Origin: JBHIFB01 sp046760905
GTDB lineage: Bacteria > Gemmatimonadota > CAZMKB01
Length of the DNA stretch: 28,074 bases
Assembly: GCA_046760905.1 (NCBI GenBank)
Contig: JBHIFB010000028.1
Span: 1-28,074 of the forward strand
Direction: 5' to 3'
Positions 1 to 7,543 of the stretch are shown here, piece after piece (the stretch's first letter is position 1; every line of letters starts with the position of its first letter). The position numbers and the translations under genes were made by a program. The notes under the pieces were generated by a model. It did not search any database and was not told the DNA's origin. It worked only from the letters and a program-made list of their open reading frames with translations.

Positions 1-4
1 TGCC

Positions 5-34
5 GAAACAAAAGGAACACTCCCCTGATAACCC
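5..34 (+). repeat. Conserved ACAAAAGGAA element, copy 1 (partial)
   Basis: This copy has ACAAAAGGAA at 8-17 with CCCTGAT starting six bases after it. It matches the copy at 88-142 in sequence and spacing. Its upstream half is cut by the window edge. The plus orientation is chosen only because the third copy lies in the leader of a plus-strand gene. Confidence 0.55.
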
Positions 35-87
35 GCCTGCGAGCCACATGCGGGTAAATGCGAAACGCCCGAGTGAAAGGACTCGGA

Positions 88-142
88 GCCCTGAAGCCGG
101 TCAACCCGCATGTCGATACAAAAGGAATGCTGCCCTGATCCC
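88..142 (+). repeat. Conserved ACAAAAGGAA element, copy 2
   Basis: This copy reads GCCC-GAA-GGTCAA-CCG-TGTC-A-ACAAAAGGAA with short variable positions. The same order of blocks recurs at 27661-27714. The CCCGCATG part also forms one arm of a 10-bp inverted repeat with 46-55. It does not match any riboswitch class I can recognise. Confidence 0.55.
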
Positions 143-166
143 CCATCCATTTGAACGCCTACAGAA

Positions 167-183
167 AGAAATTTCAAATTTCT
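167..183. repeat. 17-bp perfect palindrome (8-bp arms)
   Basis: AGAAATTT and AAATTTCT flank a single central base. It lies about 100 bases beyond the stop of the leftward gene ending at 283. The short centre suits a dimeric DNA-binding site better than an RNA hairpin, though a 5-bp stem with a 7-base loop is also possible. No T-run follows, so a terminator is not supported. Confidence 0.35.
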
Positions 184-282
184 GAGGAAAGCCCTATCTT
201 GTAAGAATTATATAAAATGGTCCGGGATTTACAGGGAAATTCCAAGCAAGGAAGTGTGTCTTGCGGTGTATCGAGTTGCTGA

Positions 283-1554
283 CTATGAGCTTGAAGATGC
301 CGGCGGTTTTTCGTCAGTCGTGTCACCGCCTGTGTCTGGAGCGGTTTCGGTACCGGCGTCTTTGACCTCTTTCCCGGGCAACGTTTGCTGCGCCCCGGCT
401 CCACTCATTACCGTTCCGAATCTGGTCATCACCACCGCCCCCAGTCCGATTGTGCATGCAAGGTAGAAAATCATCCAGCTTATCATTGCGAAAAGCGTTG
501 CGATGAAGCCGAGCGTTCCGCCACCGAGCCTTAGCACCCAAGCGATCAACCCCGCCAGCATGAGGATGAGAACGCCAAGGGCGACCCTGACATACGGACT
601 TCCCATGTCCAAGCCGGCTCTCGCCTCGACAAGCTTCGCAGTGACATTCGCCATCCCTATATAACCCAGGAAAAACGCGGCGATGACGGCAAAGCAGAAC
701 AGAGGAATGACGAAGATGAGCAGGGGAATGCCTATAATAGTGATGCAAAGGAGGACGATGACGAGAACCAAAAGCGGAACTATCAGGATCTCAGCGAGGA
801 AACCGATCAGACCGGCTTTACCGGGTGATGTTCTCACGCGTTGTTCCACGATATCGAGCTGCTTCGGGAAAAGAAGCACGATTCCCATCCCGATCAACAC
901 TACCATCGCTAGCCAGAAAATCTTAATGAGGAAGTGCCCTAACCCGCCGAAGAAAAAAGGCGGTCTGAAATGCGGTTCATGAAAGCCCGGCGCCTTAAAG
1001 ATCCAGAAAGCCGGGAACCAGCCCGGACCGAGGCTCACCTCATCTTCCCCGATTCTTCCGCCGGGTTCCCTCGTCACGCTGCCTCCTATGGATACGGCAC
1101 TCCCGTTCACGTCCCCGGTGGAAGCAACATACACGTCCCCTCCTATCGAGACCGCATCCTCCTCCACGATGCCCCGTACAACTATGTCGCCGCCTATGGA
1201 AACAACGCTCCCCCTGATTTTCTCCCCTTCTTTCACCTTTATTTTCTCACCGAACCGGACCACATCCCCCCTCTTGATCGAAATAGCCGTTTCTTCATCT
1301 TCATCATGGTTTACAATCGTGATGACGGTCTCCTGCGGCTCACCGCAGGCAAGTGTGTCACCATCAACGATGATCTTGCCGGATCGTATGTTGACCTCGA
1401 CCGGAGCGGGAGCTTCGGCTGCCTCTGGTGGCTCGGCGATTCTCTCCTCCTCCTGTGCTTGCACAATTTCTAAACGGCATCCGACGCCGCCCGTGAGTGC
1501 CAGGAATATGAGAAAAGCAGGGATAAAACAAAACCTATATCTGGAGTTCAGCAT
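283..1554 (-). CDS. Membrane protein with extracytoplasmic polymer-forming (bactofilin-like) domain
   Basis: This 423-residue protein is the last gene of the sigma-factor cluster. Residues 8-26 form an N-terminal hydrophobic segment ending in GGVGC, a poor lipobox, so either a signal peptide or a lipoprotein signal is possible. An acidic linker follows. Short beta repeats with a recurring VSIGGD/VSIGGS motif at about 113-175 resemble bactofilin or 'polymer-forming cytoskeletal' domains. Hydrophobic segments at about 208-229, 253-297 and 322-378 suggest several membrane passes, followed by a polar tail. The ATG is preceded by GGAGGAGGG six bases away and overlaps the anti-sigma gene by 20 bp, implying translational coupling. 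The repeat domain probably lies outside the cytoplasmic membrane, where it could build an envelope scaffold. Function is inferred from domain resemblance only. Confidence 0.75.
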   Translation of the reverse strand: MLNSRYRFCFIPAFLIFLALTGGVGCRLEIVQAQEEERIAEPPEAAEAPAPVEVNIRSGKIIVDGDTLACGEPQETVITIVNHDEDEETAISIKRGDVVRFGEKIKVKEGEKIRGSVVSIGGDIVVRGIVEEDAVSIGGDVYVASTGDVNGSAVSIGGSVTREPGGRIGEDEVSLGPGWFPAFWIFKAPGFHEPHFRPPFFFGGLGHFLIKIFWLAMVVLIGMGIVLLFPKQLDIVEQRVRTSPGKAGLIGFLAEILIVPLLVLVIVLLCITIIGIPLLIFVIPLFCFAVIAAFFLGYIGMANVTAKLVEARAGLDMGSPYVRVALGVLILMLAGLIAWVLRLGGGTLGFIATLFAMISWMIFYLACTIGLGAVVMTRFGTVMSGAGAQQTLPGKEVKDAGTETAPDTGGDTTDEKPPASSSS

Positions 1555-2191
1555 GATACGCCCTCCTCCTTGCTAGCATCACGTGGAAAAATGTCCAAGT
1601 ACTTACGATCATGACGATTAGAATGGATGAGATAAGTATGAGAGCAAACTGCTGGGTACCGGCGATCGTCCAGAGGAAACCGATGAAGACCTTGAAAACG
1701 AGAAACATTGCCTTCAAAACCGGAGTCGCCAGTTCTATCACTCTATCCGCCGAAGTGATAAGACCTGCCAGCGGATTCACAAGCAATGAAATCATATCAG
1801 AGACGGAGCTTAAAACTCCAACGGCCCCTATCCTCAATCCGTATGGGATCAAGAAGGCTGAAATGAGAGAAACGACTACGAGTGGCGACCAGGCCAGACG
1901 CCTGTGCTTTTGAGCAAATGCCTCGATGGCACCAAAAAATCGTCGCAAAACGCCCTGCCTGGCCGGTTCGGGGGTAAAAATCCTTGCCATCACCATGCGA
2001 GTGAACTCATCACCCGGATCGATGACATCCATCTCCTTTATAATCTCTACCAGAGCCCTTTCTGCATCCAGCTCCGCGCTGCAGATCGGGCACTTACCCA
2101 GGTGCGACAGAAATTCATCCTCTCGAGCGCTATCAAGCACTCCATCAATGTACTCTTCGAGCATTTCTACGTATTTTTCACAAGCACTCAT
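1535..2191 (-). CDS. Anti-sigma factor, zinc-finger (zf-HC2/ZAS) type
   Basis: The N-terminal 45 residues form a typical anti-sigma zinc finger: a helical start, then H30-x3-C34-x2-C37. Proteins of this family bind ECF sigma factors at the membrane and release them on an envelope or redox signal. Hydrophobic stretches at about 101-119, 160-178 and 182-204 suggest two or three membrane helices. The protein ends in a short basic cytoplasmic-type tail. The ATG has AGGTGG five bases upstream. The gene lies in the same cluster as an ECF sigma factor (3411-3989), its likely partner, with the DUF4097 gene between them. The total of 218 residues is long for a minimal ZAS protein and leaves room for a membrane sensory part. 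Confidence 0.8.
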   Translation of the reverse strand: MSACEKYVEMLEEYIDGVLDSAREDEFLSHLGKCPICSAELDAERALVEIIKEMDVIDPGDEFTRMVMARIFTPEPARQGVLRRFFGAIEAFAQKHRRLAWSPLVVVSLISAFLIPYGLRIGAVGVLSSVSDMISLLVNPLAGLITSADRVIELATPVLKAMFLVFKVFIGFLWTIAGTQQFALILISSILIVMIVSTWTFFHVMLARRRAYHAELQI

Positions 2192-2242
2192 CTAATCCAC
2201 CTGACTTGGAACCCTTTCGGCCGTGGCGGGTCTGGAAACGTG

Positions 2243-3328
2243 TTAGTTTTGACTGACATTGATGTCCCCACTTGTCGTCTCGACATTAACTTCGACTCCC
2301 CCTTTGGCAACTGTTGCCTTCAGGTTGTTGTTCGATATCTCTATGATCTCCATCTGAGGTAGCTTGGCACTTATTCCGCCGCTATCTGTTTTGAGATTAA
2401 GATCCAGCCCCGACAGCTGGGTTATTATTAAACTCACATCGCCGCTCGTTGTACTTAACCGACAAGACTTATTGATTATTCCCTCGAACTTTATCTCCAC
2501 ATCACCACTCGTTCCCTCATGGACAATCCCACCGCCAAGGTCCAGAATCCGTACATCCCCCGAAGTCATATCAATCTCAGCACTCCCGGCCAGGTGCGAT
2601 ATTTCCACGTCGCAGCTCGTGGCATCTATGTAAAAATCCTCACCGATCTCTTCCAAGTCCACTATTCCGGAGGTCTTATCTATCTCGACCCCCCCATAGA
2701 CGCGAGTTGCGGTGACGTCTCCACTCGTATTGTCCACGATGAGGTCACCACCGAGATTGGCAACCTTGATATCACCACTTGTTCCATCAACGTATACGCG
2801 GCCGTCTATCTCCTCGATATCAACATCGCCGCTTGTGAGATCAAGAGATACTGTGCCCTCAACGCCATTGCCCAGCACATCGGTGCTCGTTCCATCTATG
2901 TAAATGTCTGCTCTCCTGGGCACCATTATTCTGTAATCAACTTGAATGTCCTTATATTTATATACCCCGAAAAGCTTCGAGAAAAATCCGCCTTCAGAAG
3001 GGCAGCTTGTCTCTATCTTCAGCTTGCCCGGACTCTTCTTAACACCGATGGCGAATTTCGAGAAGATCTTCTGCGCCTCATCCGCATTTTTGGCCTGGAC
3101 GGTCCGGGTCGCCTCGATTTTCACATCGGTTCGGTCCATTCCGGAGAAAGTCACAGAACCCCCATAAGTTTCCACAACGACTTTGCCCCCTTCGGAAAAA
3201 GGCACGATTTTGGAATATTCATCGACGAATTCTTCTGACCGAAGCGCCAGAGGATTGAATGTGAGAGACATCACAGGGAATGACCCTGTAATAAGAACTT
3301 TCATTACATGCAACTTGTTGAATCTCAT
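2243..3328 (-). CDS. DUF4097-family beta-solenoid protein
   Basis: This 361-residue protein has a weakly hydrophobic N-terminus (residues 8-24) that may be an export signal. A globular-looking N-terminal part (35-140) is followed by a repeat array with the motif TSGDV. The motif starts at residues 147, 165, 183, 201, 219, 237, 255 and 273, exactly every 18 residues. It then continues less regularly (294, 352). This is the pattern of DUF4097 'adhesin-like' beta strands, expected to stack as a solenoid. Such genes often sit beside ECF sigma/anti-sigma pairs, as here. Translation starts at an ATG preceded by GGAGGTAA. It is probably exported and may be a target or modulator of the sigma system. 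No enzymatic residues are apparent. Confidence 0.8.
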   Translation of the reverse strand: MRFNKLHVMKVLITGSFPVMSLTFNPLALRSEEFVDEYSKIVPFSEGGKVVVETYGGSVTFSGMDRTDVKIEATRTVQAKNADEAQKIFSKFAIGVKKSPGKLKIETSCPSEGGFFSKLFGVYKYKDIQVDYRIMVPRRADIYIDGTSTDVLGNGVEGTVSLDLTSGDVDIEEIDGRVYVDGTSGDIKVANLGGDLIVDNTSGDVTATRVYGGVEIDKTSGIVDLEEIGEDFYIDATSCDVEISHLAGSAEIDMTSGDVRILDLGGGIVHEGTSGDVEIKFEGIINKSCRLSTTSGDVSLIITQLSGLDLNLKTDSGGISAKLPQMEIIEISNNNLKATVAKGGVEVNVETTSGDINVSQN

Positions 3329-3410
3329 TATCTTACCTCCATCATCATCGCCGCTTCAATCATTACATTCGTGAACCCTAAAAAGACTACGAAATTATCA
3401 CGCATAAGTT

Positions 3411-3989
3411 TCAAATCGTATGACCTGGAAGCAGCTTTTTCAATTTCGCCCGAAGTATGCGCCGAGCCCTGAAAATGCAAGTCTTTACCGTTCCCAGGGG
3501 CAATTCGAGGATCTCAGCGATCTCCTCGTAACTCTTCCCCTCGACATGACGGAGGATAATGACCATGCGGTATGCCGGTTCGAGCCCCCCAATTGCAATC
3601 TCAAGCGCCTCACCGACTTCCATGCCCTCGAGTTCCCTGTCTGGTGCTAAATCTCCCGATGGAAGCTGAATACCGGATTCTCCCCTGCCGGTCTCCACGG
3701 GCTCGTCGATGGATACCATAGCCGGTTTTCTTCTTCTCAGGTAATCTATCGAGAGATTCTGGGCTATCTTCAATAGCCAGCTGGAGAAGTTCTTCCGGGG
3801 ATCGAACTTGTCGAGGGAGCTGTAGACTCTTATGAACACTTCCTGAGCAACATCGTTCGCTTCTTCAGAATCCTTCACGATCCTCAGGACGAAAGTGTAG
3901 ATCCTGGCTCTGTACCTGTCAATTAGCTCGCCATAGGCTTGCTCTTCGCCCTGGAGGGTGAGCCTCACGAGTTCAGAATCCGTCTTCAA
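3411..3989 (-). CDS. RNA polymerase ECF sigma factor (RpoE-like)
   Basis: The protein has 192 residues, usual for a two-domain ECF sigma. Region 2 (about 20-90) includes the DVAQEVFIRVY core-binding segment and the SSWLLKIAQN-L-IDYLRRR -10 recognition helix. Region 4 (about 125-182) has RHVEGKSYEEIAEIL and GTVKTCIFRAR, the helix-turn-helix for the -35 element. The start is TTG, with GGAGG four bases before it and no in-frame ATG nearby. Upstream is a sigma70-like promoter, so basal expression does not need autoregulation, though an ECF promoter could also exist. It heads a cluster with DUF4097, anti-sigma and polymer-forming genes, its probable regulon core. Confidence 0.93.
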   Translation of the reverse strand: MKTDSELVRLTLQGEEQAYGELIDRYRARIYTFVLRIVKDSEEANDVAQEVFIRVYSSLDKFDPRKNFSSWLLKIAQNLSIDYLRRRKPAMVSIDEPVETGRGESGIQLPSGDLAPDRELEGMEVGEALEIAIGGLEPAYRMVIILRHVEGKSYEEIAEILELPLGTVKTCIFRARRILRAKLKKLLPGHTI

Positions 3990-4360
3990 TGCGCCTCCAC
4001 TCGGGCCCCTACTCCTCCTTCTCTCTTAATAACCCTGTATCCCAGGTCTTTCAAGGCATCCATACCGTCGAATATTACATTCACCCAGGAGGCAATTCAA
4101 GGATGAAAAGAGTTCAGCGAATCTGTGGCAATTCTCACAGAAAATGCAAGAAACCCGCTTACAACAGGGGCGGATGATCCCTCTATCATTATCGAGCAGA
4201 GCAGGTTATATTTCCTCCATGACATTGCCGGGCGATTCTCCGAGAGGGCAAATCCATAGCTTCGCTCTTTTCTGGATCCCGTTCGGGATGAGCTGATGGG
4301 ACACAGACCAAATCGGGCCGCATCCCCTTGATCTGGCCCACCACAGGAGCAGGATAAGCC
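3990..4360. other. Divergent intergenic region between sigma gene and alcohol dehydrogenase
   Basis: This 371-base region holds the predicted sigma-cluster promoter (4026-4054). On the plus side, ahead of the dehydrogenase, are two possible hairpins: ATCCC-GTTC-GGGAT (4276-4289) and GGGCC paired with GGCCC (4315-4339). A 24-codon open frame (4103-4177) has AGGAGG ten bases upstream but nothing else to support it. No convincing plus-strand promoter was seen. Confidence 0.5.
4026..4054 (-). promoter_or_regulatory. Predicted sigma70-type promoter of the ECF sigma cluster
   Basis: On the minus strand TTGAAA (4049-4054) and TATTAA (4026-4031) are separated by 17 bases. Transcription would begin near 4019, leaving a leader of about 30 bases before the TTG start at 3989. 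This is from sequence match only. Confidence 0.5.
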
Positions 4361-5365
4361 ATGAAATCGATGATCCTCAATGAAAACGGTCCAATAAAGG
4401 GAAGCCCGCTCGTTCTATCGGATGTACCTGTGCCGGAGCCGGCTGCCGGCGAAATACGTGTTAAGGTGAAGGCCTGTGGTATCTGCCGAACCGATCTCCA
4501 TGTAATCGAGGGCGAACTCCCGCTCGCGAGATCCCCCATCACGCCTGGTCACCAGATAGTCGGGATCGTAGATTCGCTCGGAGAGGAAGCAGAACGCTTC
4601 GAGATAGGGGATCGGGTCGGCATCGCATGGTTGAGGCACACCTGCGGGGAATGCAAATACTGCATTGAAGGGAAAGAGAATCTCTGCGAGAACTCCAGAT
4701 ACACCGGCTATCACGAGGACGGGGGTTTCGCAGAGTATGCTCTGGTCCCGGAAGCCTTCGCCTACTCGATTCCGGAGGTGTTCGGAGACAGTGAGGCGAC
4801 ACCACTTCTCTGTGCGGGAATAATCGGTTACAGGGCACTTAAAAGAAGTGAGATAAAACCCAGAGGACGCCTTGGCATATTCGGGTTCGGATCATCGGCC
4901 CACATAACCGCTCAGGTGGCGCGTAACTGGGGTTGTGAGCTATATGTTTCAACGAGGGGTAAATCTCATCAGGAGCTTGCTCGCAAGCTGGGGGCCGAAT
5001 GGGTGGGTGGTGCAGAGGAGGAGATGCCGGTCAGAGTCGAGAGTGCCATCGTGTTCGCACCCGTCGGCGAACTCGTTCTCACAGCCCTCAGATCCCTAGA
5101 GAAGGGGGGGACACTTGCACTCGCAGGTATATATATGACTGACATCCCCCGGATGAACTATACGGATCACCTCTTCTATGAGAAAAATCTCAGAACCGTG
5201 ACTGCCAACACGAGGCAGGATGGGGAAGAACTGCTCCTGGAGGCTGCCAAGATTCCGATCAGGCCCAGAATTCAGGAATTCCCGCTGGAAGAGGCTAACA
5301 GGGCCCTCTATCTCCTCAAGCAGGACAGGATCTCAGGCTCGGGCGTGCTCGTGGTATCGGGGTAG
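4361..5365 (+). CDS. Zinc-dependent alcohol dehydrogenase family protein (MDR superfamily)
   Basis: The protein has 334 residues and both zinc sites. The catalytic zinc ligands are C39 (ACGICRTDLH), H64 (TPGHQIVG) and C151. The structural zinc cysteines are C95, C98, C101 and C109. H64 is followed by Gln instead of the usual Glu. The Rossmann nucleotide-binding segment GIFGFGSSAH lies at 172-181, with a shorter, altered glycine motif known from one subgroup of these enzymes. It should oxidise an alcohol or reduce an aldehyde with NAD(P); the substrate cannot be read from sequence. It is the only complete plus-strand gene, standing alone with a GGAG ribosome site. It converges on purD with only 42 bases between and no visible terminator. 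An aldehyde oxidoreductase occurs elsewhere in the window, but no link is shown. Confidence 0.9.
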   Translation: MKSMILNENGPIKGSPLVLSDVPVPEPAAGEIRVKVKACGICRTDLHVIEGELPLARSPITPGHQIVGIVDSLGEEAERFEIGDRVGIAWLRHTCGECKYCIEGKENLCENSRYTGYHEDGGFAEYALVPEAFAYSIPEVFGDSEATPLLCAGIIGYRALKRSEIKPRGRLGIFGFGSSAHITAQVARNWGCELYVSTRGKSHQELARKLGAEWVGGAEEEMPVRVESAIVFAPVGELVLTALRSLEKGGTLALAGIYMTDIPRMNYTDHLFYEKNLRTVTANTRQDGEELLLEAAKIPIRPRIQEFPLEEANRALYLLKQDRISGSGVLVVSG

Positions 5366-5407
5366 TTTCTATCTCGCTCGATGAATATTCCGCTGAAATA
5401 CAAATGA

Positions 5408-6685
5408 TCATGCCCCGGCCCGCGCCATTTCCCTGTATGCGATATCCGTTCGGAAGTGGGCACGATCGAAATGTATGTTCCCGATGGCGTCATAACAGCG
5501 CTCCCTTGCCTCGCCTATGCTCTTACCCAGAGCAGTCACACCTAGTACCCGGCCGCCCGATGTAAGAAGGGTATCATCCCTGACGGTCGTACCTGCATGA
5601 AACACCATCAGCTTGTCGGATTCGAGTCCGTCAGGCAGATGTATCACTTTCCCCTTTTCGTAACTCCCGGGGTACCCTCCCGAGGCCATGACTACACATA
5701 CCGCGTAATCATCCCTGAAATCGAGGCTCTCGGCCTCGAGCTCTCCTGAACAGATTTCCGACATGACACTCACGAGGTTAGATTTAAGCAGCGGGAGATT
5801 GACCTGGGCTTCAGGATCGCCGAAACGCGCATTGAATTCTATTACCATGGGACCCTCGGCCGTAAGCATGAGGCCCGCATACAGTACACCCCTGTATGGC
5901 ATGCCTTCCTCCCTCATCGCGCTTACAGTCGGTGTGATAATATCCCTCATGATGCGCCCGGTGAGAGACGGCGTGGCAACAGAGACCGGCGCATAAGCCC
6001 CCATTCCGCCTGTATTCAGCCCTCTGTCTCCATCGTATGCCCTCTTGTGATCCTGGGAAGGTGACAGAGGCAGGGCTCTCTCACCATCGGTCAGGACGAA
6101 GAACGAAAGCTCTTCGCCTTCCAGCCTTTCCTCGACCACCACCTCATCCCCGGCATCTCCAAAAGCTTTTCGCACCATTATCGTCTCGAGGGCCTCAAGC
6201 GCTTCGATCCGGTTGTCGCAGACCACCGATCCCTTGCCCGCAGCAAGTCCGCTCGCTTTCACCACTAAAGGAATGTCCTGGCTCTTCACGAAGGAGACGG
6301 CCTCCTCATAAGAGGTAAAGGTCTCGAAAGAAGCGGTAGGTATCCCGTATTTCTTCATCAGTCTCTTCGCAAACGCCTTACTCGTCTCTATCCGTGCTGC
6401 TTCTCTGCTCGGCCCGAAGACAGAAATCCCTTCATAATTCAGCCTGTCAGTCAGCCCGAGCTCAAGGGGACGTTCCGGGCCAACGACAACCAGATCGATC
6501 TTCTCCCTCTTGGAGAATTCGACGATTCCATCTATGTCAGTGGGGTCCAGCTGGATTGATTCCGCGATGTTTCTGGTTCCTCCGTTTCCGATTGTAATGA
6601 AGAACTTCGCATCGGGCTCATCACGACGCAGCTTCCACAGGAGCGTGTGTTCCCTTCCTCCATTTCCTATGATAAGAATCTTCAT
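5408..6685 (-). CDS. purD: Phosphoribosylamine-glycine ligase (GAR synthetase)
   Basis: This enzyme joins phosphoribosylamine and glycine using ATP, the second step of purine synthesis. At 425 residues it has the normal family length. It starts with the N-terminal signature GNGGREH (residues 7-13). The ATP-grasp domain includes KASGLAAGKG near 144-153, HKRAYDGDRGLNTGGMGAY in the centre and the metal-binding EFNARFGDPEAQ near 288-299. The start is an ATG preceded by GGGGGA. It is the last gene of the eight-gene operon, 15 bases after the TPR gene. No other purine gene is present in the window. Confidence 0.97.
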   Translation of the reverse strand: MKILIIGNGGREHTLLWKLRRDEPDAKFFITIGNGGTRNIAESIQLDPTDIDGIVEFSKREKIDLVVVGPERPLELGLTDRLNYEGISVFGPSREAARIETSKAFAKRLMKKYGIPTASFETFTSYEEAVSFVKSQDIPLVVKASGLAAGKGSVVCDNRIEALEALETIMVRKAFGDAGDEVVVEERLEGEELSFFVLTDGERALPLSPSQDHKRAYDGDRGLNTGGMGAYAPVSVATPSLTGRIMRDIITPTVSAMREEGMPYRGVLYAGLMLTAEGPMVIEFNARFGDPEAQVNLPLLKSNLVSVMSEICSGELEAESLDFRDDYAVCVVMASGGYPGSYEKGKVIHLPDGLESDKLMVFHAGTTVRDDTLLTSGGRVLGVTALGKSIGEARERCYDAIGNIHFDRAHFRTDIAYREMARAGA

Positions 6686-6700
6686 GGGATCCCCCGTCCT

Positions 6701-7543
6701 CTACCTTTTATTCGAAGACAGTTCCCTCGCCTTCCTGTACATGAGAGACGCCTGATCAGTCATTCCCTTTTTATCATGGATAATACCGAGGTGGTAATAG
6801 GCTTTCGCATGATCCGGTTGCGCCTGTATTATCTTCTCAAATGCGAAGATGGCTTCATCAAGCATATCAAGCTGATTGTAAGCCTCTCCAAGATAATAGT
6901 GTACGCTGACGAAGTCCGGTTTGAACTCGAGGGCTTTCTTGAGTTCCTCCACCGCCTCTTCGTACAGGCCTTTCTTACAGTATACTATGCCGAGGTTGCA
7001 GTGGGCCTGAGCATTCTTTGGCTCCTTATTAATAGCCTTCTTCAATTCCTGCTCGGCCTTCTCATACATTCCCTTCGCACCGTAAACAGCACCCAGATTA
7101 CACCGTATCTGAACGTTCTCCGGGTCCATCTCGAGGGCGGTCAGGTACTCATTAATTGCAAGATCATGTTCCCCGAGTTTGTCATATGCGTATCCGAGAT
7201 TGTTTCGAGCCTTCACGTTCTCAGGCCTGACCTGGAGGACCTTCCTGTATTCCTCGATGGCTTCCTTGAACTTCCCCTCATTTATCAACTGAACTCCCTT
7301 CCGGTAGTAATCTTCCACCTCACGTCCTGACGGGATGCTTACATTTTCCGTGCGTTGGGATAGGCTCTCACCGGTTCCCTCTCCCTCATTCGAATTCCTC
7401 GTTTCGCTTCCGGCGCCATGTCTCGAAGTCCCATCATCCAGCTTGAATCTTAGATCGCCGCTGAGTGGTTCCGACAGGTCTCGAATAAGCAGATCGATCT
7501 CCTGCAGTGGATCGCTTCCGACAGCTTTCTTCTTTTTAGCCAT
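6701..7543 (-). CDS. Tetratricopeptide repeat protein
   Basis: The ATG at 7543 is chosen because GAGAGG lies seven bases upstream; a TTG two codons earlier would be too close to it. This gives 280 residues. The N-terminus is Lys-rich (MAKKKKA). A polar, probably disordered stretch spans about 36-72, then six consecutive 34-residue TPRs run from about 76 to the end, with NLG-Y/V-Y and EA-EYKAL type positions. There is no signal peptide or membrane segment, so a cytoplasmic protein-protein scaffold is likely. It overlaps the ParA-family gene by 8 bp. That tight coupling suggests the two products act together, which is inference. Confidence 0.85.
   Translation of the reverse strand: MAKKKKAVGSDPLQEIDLLIRDLSEPLSGDLRFKLDDGTSRHGAGSETRNSNEGEGTGESLSQRTENVSIPSGREVEDYYRKGVQLINEGKFKEAIEEYRKVLQVRPENVKARNNLGYAYDKLGEHDLAINEYLTALEMDPENVQIRCNLGAVYGAKGMYEKAEQELKKAINKEPKNAQAHCNLGIVYCKKGLYEEAVEELKKALEFKPDFVSVHYYLGEAYNQLDMLDEAIFAFEKIIQAQPDHAKAYYHLGIIHDKKGMTDQASLMYRKARELSSNKR

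Larger units (their letters stand above)
1..282. other. Non-coding region with a tandem structured element
   Basis: No credible gene lies here. Two copies of ACAAAAGGAA (8-17 and 118-127) are 110 bases apart, and each is followed at the same offset by CCCTGAT. Between them are a perfect 10-bp inverted repeat (46-55 with 104-113), a 6-bp hairpin with loop GAAAGG (69-74 with 81-86) and a small GCG-AAA-CGC hairpin (60-68). The segment 31-36 can also pair with 50-55, competing with the long stem. Further right is a 17-bp palindrome (167-183). The region lies 3' of the leftward gene ending at 283. What lies to its left is outside the window, so its transcription direction is unknown. Confidence 0.6.

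Noticed and set aside
88..142. Possible glycine or SAM riboswitch (CAAAAGGA and CCCTGAAGCCGG look similar to parts of those aptamers)
   Set aside because: The remaining conserved cores and the order of stems of either class are absent, so the likeness is limited to short strings.
2498..2890. Regular 54-bp repeats that could suggest a CRISPR or tandem non-coding array
   Set aside because: The repeats are in frame within a DUF4097 coding sequence, differ in most bases, and encode TSGDV motifs.
2519..3238. Long plus-strand open frame antisense to the DUF4097 gene
   Set aside because: It results from the repeated codons of the opposite strand and has no recognisable domain or ribosome site.
4103..4177. 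24-codon open frame with AGGAGG ten bases upstream
   Set aside because: The spacing is long, the peptide has no signal or known pattern, and one ribosome-site match in 371 bases is expected by chance. Conservation would be needed.
5366..5407. Terminator between the convergent dehydrogenase and purD genes
   Set aside because: No stem followed by a T-run could be seen in these 42 bases.
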